Below, piece by piece: positions 23,203-37,502 of a stretch of 64,000 nt of DNA. Position numbers and translations under genes: made by a program. The notes beneath the pieces were generated by a model. It saw only the letters and a program-made list of their open reading frames with translations, had not been told where the DNA came from and ran no database searches. The stretch is from contig NC_053190.1 of NCBI RefSeq assembly GCF_905163445.1, forward strand, positions 19,353,569 to 19,417,568. The letters are read 5' to 3'. The DNA is from Pararge aegeria (Eukaryota > Arthropoda > Insecta > Lepidoptera > Nymphalidae). Position 1 is the stretch's first letter. Each line of letters opens with the position of its first letter.

Positions 23203-24331
23203 CTACCACACCCGTCTGTCTCATTCTGAAAACTATTCAAAATAATTGCTATTTTTCATTCTCATTCAAATATAAATAATAGTAAATAATATATAATTTT
23301 TGACTGAACTGAACCCTTCATATACATGTTCTAACCTAACCTAACCTAAATCTAGTTTTGACACCTTTAGACTTTAGATTCAAGATTTAATGTGAATATA
23401 TGCATTAATAAAAACTCATTACTATTTTAATACTAGTTATGCTGCTGTTGATGCACTGATGAAAGCCAGATAGCTAGATCAGTTTTTAGTTAGTCGTACT
23501 TGCCGGTGGGCTTAGGTCTAAAGGAATCCAAACTAGTTTTAAAAGGTTTGGATAGGTTAGGTTAGGTTAGAACATGAATAAGACGGGTGCCCGGCCGCAG
23601 GCCGGGCACTTAGGTTCACTTCCGTTTAAAAAAATAAAATAAAAACAAAACGTACCACTACAAAGTACTCTTATTTATATTAGAAGATATTGTAAAATAA
23701 CAATTAATAAAATTTTTTTTTATTTTTTTTTCACTAACACGTTAGGCCCGTCGCGCCGCGCCACTACTATATGGGGCGAAGGTGCGAAGGTGACGGTGAG
23801 GACGAAGTACCGAGTCTGATGGCGGCGCCACACAGTGGCGTTATGTCTCTATAAAAGTGGTGGTTTTTTATTATATTATTTATTAATGGTATTTTTTTAA
23901 TATCATATCAATATTGTACCCCGCACGGGGGGAGGTAGGGAGGTAGGGGGTAGGGGTAGTGACGAAAAATAACGATACCGGACTCTTACGAGGTCTCGTA
24001 ATCGGAATGAGTTTCTGCGACTACCATTGTTTGTCGCGGGTAACGGGGAATCAGGGTTCGATTCCGGTGAGGGAGCCTGAGCAACTGCTACCACATCCAA
24101 GGAAGGCAGCAGGCGCGCAAATTACCCACTCCCTGCACGGGGAGGTAGGGGTATAGGTAGTGACGAAAAATAACGATACGGGACTCTTACGAGGCCTCGT
24201 AATCGGAATGAGTACACTTTAAATATAGACGCGCAAGGTCGTTACACGAACCGCTTACCATTATAGTAAAGTACTATGCAAACACATATAACATATACGC
24301 AATAAGGGAACTTTAAATTGGAGATTTTACC
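23203..24331 (+). repeat. Satellite unit 18, 1129 bp, 188-bp deletion after the 18S block
   Basis: It has aatAAttgc, attaatAaaa and cacGttagg, a combination also found in the unit at 42771. The 18S block 23919-24226 is cut at its 3' end. The deletion joins two TAAATAT copies (24220-24226), so 188 bp between short direct repeats were lost. Confidence 0.95.
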
Positions 24332-25648
24332 CTACCACACCCGTCTGTCTCATTCTGAAAACTATTCAAAATAGTTGCTATTTTTCATTCTCATTCAAAT
24401 ATAAATAATAGTAAATAATATATAATTTTTGACTGAACTGAACCCTTCATATACATGTTCTAACCTAACCTAACCTAAATCTAGTTTTGACACCTTTAGA
24501 CTTTAGATTCAAGATTTAATGTGAATATATGCATTAATAAAAACTCATTACTATTTTAATACTAGTTATGCTGCTGTTGATGCACTGATGAAAGCCAGAT
24601 AGCTAGATCAGTTTTTAGTTAGTCGTACTTGCCGGTGGGCTTAGGTCTAAAGGAATTCAAACTAGTTTTAAAAGGTTTGGATAGGTTAGGTTAGGTTAGA
24701 ACATGAATAAGACGGGTGCCCGGCCGCAGGCCGGGCACTTAGGTTCACTTCCGTTTAAAAAAATAAAATAAAAACAAAACGTACCACTACAAAGTACTCT
24801 TATTTATATTAGAAGATATTGTAAAATAACAATTAATTAAATTTTTTTTTATTTTTTTTTCACTAACACATTAGGCCCGTCGCGCCGCGCCACTACTATA
24901 TGGGGCGAAGGTGCGAAGGTGACGGTGAGGACGAAGTACCGAGTCTGATGGCGGCGCCACACAGTGGCGTTATGTCTCTATAAAAGTGGTGGTCTTTTAT
25001 TATATTATTTATTAATGGTATTTTTTTAATATCATATCAATATTGTACCCCGCACGGGGGGAGGTAGGGAGGTAGGGGGTAGGGGTAGTGACGAAAAATA
25101 ACGATACCGGACTCTTACGAGGTCTCGTAATCGGAATGAGTTTCTGCGACTACCATTGTTTGTCGCGGGTAACGGGGAATCAGGGTTCGATTCCGGTGAG
25201 GGAGCCTGAGAAACTGCTACCACATCCAAGGAAGGCAGCAGGCGCGCAAATTACCCACTCCCTGCACGGGGAGGTAGGGGTATAGGTAGTGACGAAAAAT
25301 AACGATACGGGACTCTTACGAGGCCTCGTAATCGGAATGAGTACACTTTAAATATTTTAACGAGGTAAAATTTAAGGGCATTGAGGGTCTGGTGCCAGTG
25401 GTTGATTAGATGCACACACTATACTTTTTATAATTATCCTTTACAAGTACCAGTACAATTACTGGTAATGACATAGAGTTGAGTTTGAGAATTGAATTAT
25501 AAATATTTCAAAAGTATCGAATAATCAATACACTTGTAAATATAGACGCGCAAGGTCGTTACACGAACCGCTTACCATTATAGTAAAGTACTATGCAAAC
25601 ACATATAACATATACGCAATAAGGGAACTTTAAATTGGAGATTTTACC
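24332..25648 (+). repeat. Satellite unit 19, 1317 bp
   Basis: Short form with a private ggaatTcaaac near 24656. The 18S block is 25048-25398 with gagAAAC. Confidence 0.95.
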
Positions 25649-26906
25649 CTACCACACCCGTCTGTCTCATTCTGAAAACTATTCAAAATAGTTGCTATTT
25701 TTCATTCTCATTCAAATATAAATAATAGTAAATAATATATAATTTTTGACTGAACTGAACCCTTCATATACATGTTCTAACCTAACCTAACCTAAATCTA
25801 GTTTTGACACCTTTAGACTTTAGATTCAAGATTTAATGTGAATATATGCATTAATAAAAACTCATTACTATTTTAATACTAGTTATGCTGCTGTTGATGC
25901 ACTGATGAAAGCCAGATAGCTAGATCAGTTTTTAGTTAGTCGTACTTGCCGGTGGGCTTAGGTCTAAAGGAATCCAAACTAGTTTTAAAAGGTTTGGATA
26001 GGTTAGGTTAGGTTAGAACATGAATAAGACGGGTGCCCGGCCGCAGGCCGGGCACTTAGGTTCACTTCCGTTTAAAAAAATAAAATAAAAACAAAACGTA
26101 CCACTACAAAGTACTCTTATTTATATTAGAAGATATTGTAAAATAACAATTAATTAAATTTTTTTTTATTTTTTTTTCACTAACACATTAGGCCCGTCGC
26201 GCCGCGCCACTACTATATGGGGCGAAGGTGCGAAGGTGACGGTGAGGACGAAGTACCGAGTCTGATGGCGGCGCCACACAGTGGCGTTATGTCTCTATAA
26301 AAGTGGTGGTTTTTTATTATATTATTTATTAATGGTATTTTTTTAATATCATATCAATATTGTACCCCGCACGGGGGGAGGTAGGGAGGTAGGGGGTAGG
26401 GGTAGTGACGAAAAATAACGATACCGGACTCTTACGAGGTCTCGTAATCGGAATGAGTTTCTGCGACTACCATTGTTTGTCACGGGTAACGGGGAATCAG
26501 GGTTCGATTCCGGTGAGGGAGCCTGAGCAACTGCTACCACATCCAAGGAAGGCAGCAGGCGCGCAAATTACCCACTCCCTGCACGGGGAGGTAGGGGTAT
26601 AGGTAGTGACGAAAAATAACGATACGGGACTCTTACGAGGCCTCGTAATCGGAATGAGTACACTTTAAATATTTTAACGAGGTAAAATTTAAGGGCATTG
26701 AGGGTCTGGTGCCAGTGGTTGATTAGATGCACACACTATACTTTTTATAATTATCCTTTACAAGTACCAGTACAATTACTGGTAATGACATAGAGTTGAG
26801 TTTGAGGTCAAGGTCGTTACACGAACCGCTTACCATTATAGTAAAGTACTATGCAAACACATATAACATATACGCAATAAGGGAACTTTAAATTGGAGAT
26901 TTTACC
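25649..26906 (+). repeat. Satellite unit 20, 1258 bp, small deletion with filler
   Basis: The 18S block is 26365-26715 with tcACggg. After gagtttgag (26806), 61 bp are missing and two filler bases (gt) precede caaggtcg, giving the net loss of 59 bp. This looks like end joining. Confidence 0.94.
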
Positions 26907-28223
26907 CTACCACACCCGTCTGTCTCATTCTGAAAACTATTCAAAATAGTTGCTATTTTTCATTCTCATTCAAATATAAATAATAGTAAATAATATATAA
27001 TTTTTGACTGAACTGAACCCTTCATATACATGTTCTAACCTAACCTAACCTAAATCTAGTTTTGACACCTTTAGACTTTAGATTCAAGATTTAATGTGAA
27101 TATATGCATTAATAAAAACTCATTACTATTTTAATACTAGTTATGCTGCTGTTGATGCACTGATGAAAGCCAGATAGCTAGATCAGTTTTTAGTTAGTCG
27201 TACTTGCCGGTGGGCTTAGGTCTAAAGGAATCCAAACTAGTTTTAAAAGGTTTGGATAGGTTAGGTTAGGTTAGAACATGAATAAGACGGGTGCCCGGCC
27301 GCAGGCCGAGCACTTAGGTTCACTTCCGTTTAAAAAAATAAAATAAAAACAAAACGTACCACTACAAAGTACTCTTATTTATATTAGAAGATATTGTAAA
27401 ATAACAATTAATTAAATTTTTTTTTATTTTTTTTTCACTAACACATTAGGCCCGTCGCGCCGCGCCACTACTATATGGGGCGAAGGTGCGAAGGTGACGG
27501 TGAGGACGAAGTACCGAGTCTGATGGCGGCGCCACACAGTGGCGTTATGTCTCTATAAAAGTGGTGGTTTTTTATTATATTATTTATTAATGGTATTTTT
27601 TTAATATCATATCAATATTGTACCCCGCACGGGGGGAGGTAGGGAGGTAGGGGGTAGGGGTAGTGACGAAAAATAACGATACCGGACTCTTACGAGGTCT
27701 CGTAATCGGAATGAGTTTCTGCGACTACCATTGTTTGTCACGGGTAACGGGGAATCAGGGTTCGATTCCGGTGAGGGAGCCTGAGCAACTGCTACCACAT
27801 CCAAGGAAGGCAGCAGGCGCGCAAATTACCCACTCCCTGCACGGGGAGGTAGGGGTATAGGTAGTGACGAAAAATAACGATACGGGACTCTTACGAGGCC
27901 TCGTAATCGGAATGAGTACACTTTAAATATTTTAACGAGGTAAAATTTAAGGGCATTGAGGGTCTGGTGCCAGTGGTTGATTAGATGCACACACTATACT
28001 TTTTATAATTATCCTTTACAAGTACCAGTACAATTACTGGTAATGACATAGAGTTGAGTTTGAGAATTGAATTATAAATATTTCAAAAGTATCGAATAAT
28101 CAATACACTTGTAAATATAGACGCGCAAGGTCGTTACACGAACCGCTTACCATTATAGTAAAGTACTATGCAAACACATATAACATATACGCAATAAGGG
28201 AACTTTAAATTGGAGATTTTACC
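26907..28223 (+). repeat. Satellite unit 21, 1317 bp
   Basis: ggccgAgcac in the right palindrome and tcACggg in the 18S block (27623-27973). It is the first half of the recurring two-unit module, here with gaCAcc. Confidence 0.95.
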
Positions 28224-29570
28224 CTACAACACCCGTCTTTCTCATTCTGAAAACTATTCAAAATAATTGCTATTTTTCATTCTCATTCAAATATAAATAA
28301 TAGTAAATAATATATAATTTTTGACTGAACTGAACCAAAGTGCCCGGCCTGCGGCCGGGCACCCCTCATATTATACATGTTCTAACTTAACCTAACCTAA
28401 ATCTAGTTTTGATTCCTTTAGACTTTAGATTCAAGATTTAATGTGAATATATGCATTAATAAAAACTCATTACTATTTTAATACTAGTTATGCTGCTGTT
28501 GATGCACTGATGAAAGCCAGATAGCTAGATCAGTTTTTAGTTAGTCGTACTTGCCGGTGGGCTTAGGTCTAAAGGAATCCAAACTAGTTTTAAAAGGTTT
28601 GGATAGGTTAGGTTAGGTTAGAACATGAATAAGACGGGTGCCCGGCCGCAGGCCGGGCACTTAGGTTCACTTCCGTTTAAAAAAATAAAATAAAAACAAA
28701 ACGTACCACTACAAAGTACTCTTATTTATATTAGAAGATATTGTAAAATAACAATTAATTAAATTTTTTTTTATTTTTTTTTCACTAACACATTAGGCCC
28801 GTCGCGCCGCGCCACTACTATATGGGGCGAAGGTGCGAAGGTGACGGTGAGGACGAAGTACCGAGTCTGATGGCGGCGCCACACAGTGGCGTTATGTCTC
28901 TATAAAAGTGGTGGTTTTTTATTATATTATTTATTAATGGTATTTTTTTAATATCATATCAATATTGTACCCCGCTCGGGGGGAGGTAGGGAGGTAGGGG
29001 GTAGGGGTAGTGACGAAAAATAACGATACCGGACTCTTACGAGGTCTCGTAATCGGAATGAGTTTCTGCGACTACCATTGTTTGTCGCGGGTAACGGGGA
29101 ATCAGGGTTCGATTCCGGTGAGGGAGCCTGAGCAACTGCTACCACATCCAAGGAAGGCAGCAGGCGCGCAAATTACCCACTCCCTGCACGGGGAGGTAGG
29201 GGTATAGGTAGTGACGAAAAATAACGATACGGGACTCTTACGAGGCCTCGTAATCGGAATGAGTACACTTTAAATATTTTAACGAGGTAAAATTTAAGGG
29301 CATTGAGGGTCTGGTGCCAGTGGTTGATTAGATGCACACACTATACTTTTTATAATTATCCTTTACAAGTACCAGTACAATTACTGGTAATGACATAGAG
29401 TTGAGTTTGAGAATTGAATTATAAATATTTCAAAAGTATCGAATAATCAATACACTTGTAAATATAGACGCGCAAGGTCGTTACACGAACCGCTTACCAT
29501 TATAGTAAAGTACTATGCAAACACATATAACATATACGCAATAAGGGAACTTTAAATTGGAGATTTTACC
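28224..29570 (+). repeat. Satellite unit 22, long form, 1347 bp
   Basis: The left palindrome is at 28340. It has ctacAacaccc, cgtctTtctc, gaaccAaag and ctaacTtaacc. The 18S block is 28970-29320 with GCTcgg. It shares cgtctTtctc and ctaacTtaacc only with the unit at 36156. Confidence 0.95.
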
Positions 29571-30887
29571 CTACCACACCCGTCTGTCTCATTCTGAAAA
29601 CTATTCAAAATAGTTGCTATTTTTCATTCTCATTCAAATATAAATAATAGTAAATAATATATAATTTTTGACTGAACTGAACCCTTCATATACATGTTCT
29701 AACCTAACCTAACCTAAATCTAGTTTTGACACCTTTAGACTTTAGATTCAAGATTTAATGTGAATATATGCATTAATAAAAACTCATTACTATTTTAATA
29801 CTAGTTATGCTGCTGTTGATGCACTGATGAAAGCCAGATAGCTAGATCAGTTTTTAGTTAGTCGTACTTGCCGGTGGGCTTAGGTCTAAAGGAATCCAAA
29901 CTAGTTTTAAAAGGTTTGGATAGGTTAGGTTAGGTTAGAACATGAATAAGACGGGTGCCCGGCCGCAGGCCGGGCACTTAGGTTCACTTCCGTTTAAAAA
30001 AATAAAATAAAAACAAAACGTACCACTACAAAGTACTCTTATTTATATTAGAAGATATTGTAAAATAACAATTAATTAAATTTTTTTTTATTTTTTTTTC
30101 ACTAACACATTAGGCCCGTCGCGCCGCGCCACTACTATATGGGGCGAAGGTGCGAAGGTGACGGTGAGGACGAAGTACCGAGTCTGATGGCGGCGCCACA
30201 CAGTGGCGTTATGTCTCTATAAAAGTGGTGGTTTTTTATTATATTATTTATTAATGGTATTTTTTTAATATCATATCAATATTGTACCCCGCACGGGGGG
30301 AGGTAGGGAGGTAGGGGGTAGGGGTAGTGACGAAAAATAACGATACCGGACTCTTACGAGGTCTCGTAATCGGAATGAGTTTCTGCGACTACCATTGTTT
30401 GTCACGGGTAACGGGGAATCAGGGTTCGATTCCGGTGAGGGAGCCTGAGCAACTGCTACCACATCCAAGGAAGGCAGCAGGCGCGCAAATTACCCACTCC
30501 CTGCACGGGGAGGTAGGGGTATAGGTAGTGACGAAAAATAACGATACGGGACTCTTACGAGGCCTCGTAATCGGAATGAGTACACTTTAAATATTTTAAC
30601 GAGGTAAAATTTAAGGGCATTGAGGGTCTGGTGCCAGTGGTTGATTAGATGCACACACTATACTTTTTATAATTATCCTTTACAAGTACCAGTACAATTA
30701 CTGGTAATGACATAGAGTTGAGTTTGAGAATTGAATTATAAATATTTCAAAAGTATCGAATAATCAATACACTTGTAAATATAGACGCGCAAGGTCGTTA
30801 CACGAACCGCTTACCATTATAGTAAAGTACTATGCAAACACATATAACATATACGCAATAAGGGAACTTTAAATTGGAGATTTTACC
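29571..30887 (+). repeat. Satellite unit 23, 1317 bp
   Basis: Short form with gaCAcc. The 18S block is 30287-30637 with tcACggg but a normal right palindrome. Confidence 0.95.
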
Positions 30888-32204
30888 CTACCACACCCGT
30901 CTGTCTCATTCTGAAAACTATTCAAAATAGTTGCTATTTTTCATTCTCATTCAAATATAAATAATAGTAAATAATATATAATTTTTGACTGAACTGAACC
31001 CTTCATATACATGTTCTAACCTAACCTAACCTAAATCTAGTTTTGACACCTTTAGACTTTAGATTCAAGATTTAATGTGAATATATGCATTAATAAAAAC
31101 TCATTACTATTTTAATACTAGTTATGCTGCTGTTGATGCACTGATGAAAGCCAGATAGCTAGATCAGTTTTTAGTTAGTCGTACTTGCCGGTGGGCTTAG
31201 GTCTAAAGGAATCCAAACTAGTTTTAAAAGGTTTGGATAGGTTAGGTTAGGTTAGAACATGAATAAGACGGGTGCCCGGCCGCAGGCCGGGCACTTAGGT
31301 TCACTTCCGTTTAAAAAAATAAAATAAAAACAAAACGTACCACTACAAAGTACTCTTATTTATATTAGAAGATATTGTAAAATAACAATTAATTAAATTT
31401 TTTTTTATTTTTTTTTCACTAACACATTAGGCCCGTCGCGCCGCGCCACTACTATATGGGGCGAAGGTGCGAAGGTGACGGTGAGGACGAAGTACCGAGT
31501 CTGATGGCGGCGCCACACAGTGGCGTTATGTCTCTATAAAAGTGGTGGTCTTTTATTATATTATTTATTAATGGTATTTTTTTAATATCATATCAATATT
31601 GTACCCCGCACGGGGGGAGGTAGGGAGGTAGGGGGTAGGGGTAGTGACGAAAAATAACGATACCGGACTCTTACGAGGTCTCGTAATCGGAATGAGTTTC
31701 TGCGACTACCATTGTTTGTCGCGGGTAACGGGGAATCAGGGTTCGATTCCGGTGAGGGAGCCTGAGAAACTGCTACCACATCCAAGGAAGGCAGCAGGCG
31801 CGCAAATTACCCACTCCCTGCACGGGGAGGTAGGGGTATAGGTAGTGACGAAAAATAACGATACGGGACTCTTACGAGGCCTCGTAATCGGAATGAGTAC
31901 ACTTTAAATATTTTAACGAGGTAAAATTTAAGGGCATTGAGGGTCTGGTGCCAGTGGTTGATTAGATGCACACACTATACTTTTTATAATTATCCTTTAC
32001 AAGTACCAGTACAATTACTGGTAATGACATAGAGTTGAGTTTGAGAATTGAATTATAAATATTTCAAAAGTATCGAATAATCAATACACTTGTAAATATA
32101 GACGCGCAAGGTCGTTACACGAACCGCTTACCATTATAGTAAAGTACTATGCAAACACATATAACATATACGCAATAAGGGAACTTTAAATTGGAGATTT
32201 TACC
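30888..32204 (+). repeat. Satellite unit 24, 1317 bp
   Basis: Short form with gaCAcc and ggtCtttta. The 18S block is 31604-31954 with gagAAAC. No private change was noticed. Confidence 0.95.
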
Positions 32205-33521
32205 CTACCACACCCGTCTGTCTCATTCTGAAAACTATTCAAAATAGTTGCTATTTTTCATTCTCATTCAAATATAAATAATAGTAAATAATATATAATT
32301 TTTGACTGAACTGAACCCTTCATATACATGTTCTAACCTAACCTAACCTAAATCTAGTTTTGACACCTTTAGACTTTAGATTCAAGATTTAATGTGAATA
32401 TATGCATTAATAAAAACTCATTACTATTTTAATACTAGTTATGCTGCTGTTGATGCACTGATGAAAGCCAGATAGCTAGATCAGTTTTTAGTTAGTCGTA
32501 CTTGCCGGTGGGCTTAGGTCTAAAGGAATCCAAACTAGTTTTAAAAGGTTTGGATAGGTTAGGTTAGGTTAGAACATGAATAAGACGGGTGCCCGGCCGC
32601 AGGCCGGGCACTTAGGTTCACTTCCGTTTAAAAAAATAAAATAAAAACAAAACGTACCACTACAAAGTACTCTTATTTATATTAGAAGATATTGTAAAAT
32701 AACAATTAATTAAATTTTTTTTTATTTTTTTTTCACTAACACATTAGGCCCGTCGCGCCGCGCCACTACTATATGGGGCGAAGGTGCGAAGGTGACGGTG
32801 AGGACGAAGTACCGAGTCTGATGGCGGCGCCACACAGTGGCGTTATGTCTCTATAAAAGTGGTGGTTTTTTATTATATTATTTATTAATGGTATTTTTTT
32901 AATATCATATCAATATTGTACCCCGCTCGGGGGGAGGTAGGGAGGTAGGGGGTAGGGGTAGTGACGAAAAATAACGATACCGGACTCTTACGAGGTCTCG
33001 TAATCGGAATGAGTTTCTGCGACTACCATTGTTTGTCGCGGGTAACGGGGAATCAGGGTTCGATTCCGGTGAGGGAGCCTGAGCAACTGCTACCACATCC
33101 AAGGAAGGCAGCAGGCGCGCAAATTACCCACTCCCTGCACGGGGAGGTAGGGGTATAGGTAGTGACGAAAAATAACGATACGGGACTCTTACGAGGCCTC
33201 GTAATCGGAATGAGTACACTTTAAATATTTTAACGAGGTAAAATTTAAGGGCATTGAGGGTCTGGTGCCAGTGGTTGATTAGATGCACACACTATACTTT
33301 TTATAATTATCCTTTACAAGTACCAGTACAATTACTGGTAATGACATAGAGTTGAGTTTGAGAATTGAATTATAAATATTTCAAAAGTATCGAATAATCA
33401 ATACACTTGTAAATATAGACGCGCAAGGTCGTTACACGAACCGCTTACCATTATAGTAAAGTACTATGCAAACACATATAACATATACGCAATAAGGGAA
33501 CTTTAAATTGGAGATTTTACC
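32205..33521 (+). repeat. Satellite unit 25, 1317 bp
   Basis: Short form. The 18S block is 32921-33271 with GCTcgg and gagCAAC, as in units 9 and 14. Confidence 0.95.
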
Positions 33522-34838
33522 CTACCACACCCGTCTGTCTCATTCTGAAAACTATTCAAAATAGTTGCTATTTTTCATTCTCATTCAAATATAAATAATA
33601 GTAAATAATATATAATTTTTGACTGAACTGAACCCTTCATATACATGTTCTAACCTAACCTAACCTAAATCTAGTTTTGACACCTTTAGACTTTAGATTC
33701 AAGATTTAATGTGAATATATGCATTAATAAAAACTCATTACTATTTTAATACTAGTTATGCTGCTGTTGATGCACTGATGAAAGCCAGATAGCTAGATCA
33801 GTTTTTAGTTAGTCGTACTTGCCGGTGGGCTTAGGTCTAAAGGAATCCAAACTAGTTTTAAAAGGTTTGGATAGGTTAGGTTAGGTTAGAACATGAATAA
33901 GACGGGTGCCCGGCCGCAGGCCGGGCACTTAGGTTCACTTCCGTTTAAAAAAATAAAATAAAAACAAAACGTACCACTACAAAGTACTCTTATTTATATT
34001 AGAAGATATTGTAAAATAACAATTAATTAAATTTTTTTTTATTTTTTTTTCACTAACACATTAGGCCCGTCGCGCCGCGCCACTACTATATGGGGCGAAG
34101 GTGCGAAGGTGACGGTGAGGACGAAGTACCGAGTCTGATGGCGGGGCCACACAGTGGCGTTATGTCTCTATAAAAGTGGTGGTCTTTTATTATATTATTT
34201 ATTAATGGTATTTTTTTAATATCATATCAATATTGTACCCCGCACGGGGGGAGGTAGGGAGGTAGGGGGTAGGGGTAGTGACGAAAAATAACGATACCGG
34301 ACTCTTACGAGGTCTCGTAATCGGAATGAGTTTCTGCGACTACCATTGTTTGTCGCGGGTAACGGGGAATCAGGGTTCGATTCCGGTGAGGGAGCCTGAG
34401 AAACTGCTACCACATCCAAGGAAGGCAGCAGGCGCGCAAATTACCCACTCCCTGCACGGGGAGGTAGGGGTATAGGTAGTGACGAAAAATAACGATACGG
34501 GACTCTTACGAGGCCTCGTAATCGGAATGAGTACACTTTAAATATTTTAACGAGGTAAAATTTAAGGGCATTGAGGGTCTGGTGCCAGTGGTTGATTAGA
34601 TGCACACACTATACTTTTTATAATTATCCTTTACAAGTACCAGTACAATTACTGGTAATGACATAGAGTTGAGTTTGAGAATTGAATTATAAATATTTCA
34701 AAAGTATCGAATAATCAATACACTTGTAAATATAGACGCGCAAGGTCGTTACACGAACCGCTTACCATTATAGTAAAGTACTATGCAAACACATATAACA
34801 TATACGCAATAAGGGAACTTTAAATTGGAGATTTTACC
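33522..34838 (+). repeat. Satellite unit 26, 1317 bp
   Basis: Short form with a private ggcgGggcc in the CpG-rich block near 34145. The 18S block is 34238-34588 with gagAAAC. Confidence 0.95.
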
Positions 34839-36155
34839 CTACCACACCCGTCTGTCTCATTCTGAAAACTATTCAAAATAGTTGCTATTTTTCATTCTCA
34901 TTCAAATATAAATAATAGTAAATAATATATAATTTTTGACTGAACTGAACCCTTCATATACATGTTCTAACCTAACCTAACCTAAATCTAGTTTTGATTC
35001 CTTTAGACTTTAGATTCAAGATTTAATGTGAATATATGCATTAATAAAAACTCATTACTATTTTAATACTAGTTATGCTGCTGTTGATGCACTGATTAAA
35101 GCCAGATAGCTAGATCAGTTTTTAGTTAGTCGTACTTGCCGGTGGGCTTAGGTCTAAAGGAATCCAAACTAGTTTTAAAAGGTTTGGATAGGTTAGGTTA
35201 GGTTAGAACATGAATAAGACGGGTGCCCGGCCGCAGGCCGAGCACTTAGGTTCACTTCCGTTTAAAAAAATAAAATAAAAACAAAACGTACCACTACAAA
35301 GTACTCTTATTTATATTAGAAGATATTGTAAAATAACAATTAATTAAATTTTTTTTTATTTTTTTTTCACTAACACATTAGGCCCGTCGCGCCGCGCCAC
35401 TACTATATGGGGCGAAGGTGCGAAGGTGACGGTGAGGACGAAGTACCGAGTCTGATGGCGGCGCCACACAGTGGCGTTATGTCTCTATAAAAGTGGTGGT
35501 TTTTTATTATATTATTTATTAATGGTATTTTTTTAATATCATATCAATATTGTACCCCGCACGGGGGGAGGTAGGGAGGTAGGGGGTAGGGGTAGTGACG
35601 AAAAATAACGATACCGGACTCTTACGAGGTCTCGTAATCGGAATGAGTTTCTGCGACTACCATTGTTTGTCACGGGTAACGGGGAATCAGGGTTCGATTC
35701 CGGTGAGGGAGCCTGAGCAACTGCTACCACATCCAAGGAAGGCAGCAGGCGCGCAAATTACCCACTCCCTGCACGGGGAGGTAGGGGTATAGGTAGTGAC
35801 GAAAAATAACGATACGGGACTCTTACGAGGCCTCGTAATCGGAATGAGTACACTTTAAATATTTTAACGAGGTAAAATTTAAGGGCATTGAGGGTCTGGT
35901 GCCAGTGGTTGATTAGATGCACACACTATACTTTTTATAATTATCCTTTACAAGTACCAGTACAATTACTGGTAATGACATAGAGTTGAGTTTGAGAATT
36001 GAATTATAAATATTTCAAAAGTATCGAATAATCAATACACTTGTAAATATAGACGCGCAAGGTCGTTACACGAACCGCTTACCATTATAGTAAAGTACTA
36101 TGCAAACACATATAACATATACGCAATAAGGGAACTTTAAATTGGAGATTTTACC
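34839..36155 (+). repeat. Satellite unit 27, 1317 bp
   Basis: Short form with gaTTcc, ggccgAgcac and a private ctgatTaaagcc near 35096. The 18S block is 35555-35905 with tcACggg. It is the first half of the third copy of the recurring two-unit module. Confidence 0.95.
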
Positions 36156-37502
36156 CTACCACACCCGTCTTTCTCATTCTGAAAACTATTCAAAATAATT
36201 GCTATTTTTCATTCTCATTCAAATATAAATAATAGTAAATAATATATAATTTTTGACTGAACTGAACCCAAGTGCCCGGCCTGCGGCCGGGCACCCCTCA
36301 TATTATACATGTTCTAACTTAACCTAACCTAAATCTAGTTTTGATTCCTTTAGACTTTAGATTCAAGATTTAATGTGAATATATGCATTAATAAAAACTC
36401 ATTACTATTTTAATACTAGTTATGCTGCTGTTGATGCACTGATGAAAGCCAGATAGCTAGATCAGTTTTTAGTTAGTCGTACTTGCCGGTGGGCTTAGGT
36501 CTAAAGGAATCCAAACTAGTTTTAAAAGGTTTGGATAGGTTAGGTTAGGTTAGAACATGAATAAGACGGGTGCCCGGCCGCAGGCCGGGCACTTAGGTTC
36601 ACTTCCGTTTAAAAAAATAAAATAAAAACAAAACGTACCACTACAAAGTACTCTTATTTATATTAGAAGATATTGTAAAATAACAATTAATTAAATTTTT
36701 TTTTATTTTTTTTTCACTAACACATTAGGCCCGTCGCGCCGCGCCACTACTATATGGGGCGAAGGTGCGAAGGTGACGGTGAGGACGAAGTACCGAGTCT
36801 GATGGCGGCGCCACACAGTGGCGTTATGTCTCTATAAAAGTGGTGGTTTTTTATTATATTATTTATTAATGGTATTTTTTTAATATCATATCAATATTGT
36901 ACCCCGCTCGGGGGGAGGTAGGGAGGTAGGGGGTAGGGGTAGTGACGAAAAATAACGATACCGGACTCTTACGAGGTCTCGTAATCGGAATGAGTTTCTG
37001 CGACTACCATTGTTTGTCGCGGGTAACGGGGAATCAGGGTTCGATTCCGGTGAGGGAGCCTGAGCAACTGCTACCACATCCAAGGAAGGCAGCAGGCGCG
37101 CAAATTACCCACTCCCTGCACGGGGAGGTAGGGGTATAGGTAGTGACGAAAAATAACGATACGGGACTCTTACGAGGCCTCGTAATCGGAATGAGTACAC
37201 TTTAAATATTTTAACGAGGTAAAATTTAAGGGCATTGAGGGTCTGGTGCCAGTGGTTGATTAGATGCACACACTATACTTTTTATAATTATCCTTTACAA
37301 GTACCAGTACAATTACTGGTAATGACATAGAGTTGAGTTTGAGAATTGAATTATAAATATTTCAAAAGTATCGAATAATCAATACACTTGTAAATATAGA
37401 CGCGCAAGGTCGTTACACGAACCGCTTACCATTATAGTAAAGTACTATGCAAACACATATAACATATACGCAATAAGGGAACTTTAAATTGGAGATTTTA
37501 CC
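36156..37502 (+). repeat. Satellite unit 28, long form, 1347 bp
   Basis: The left palindrome is at 36272, with cgtctTtctc and ctaacTtaacc as in unit 22. The 18S block is 36902-37252 with GCTcgg. Confidence 0.95.
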
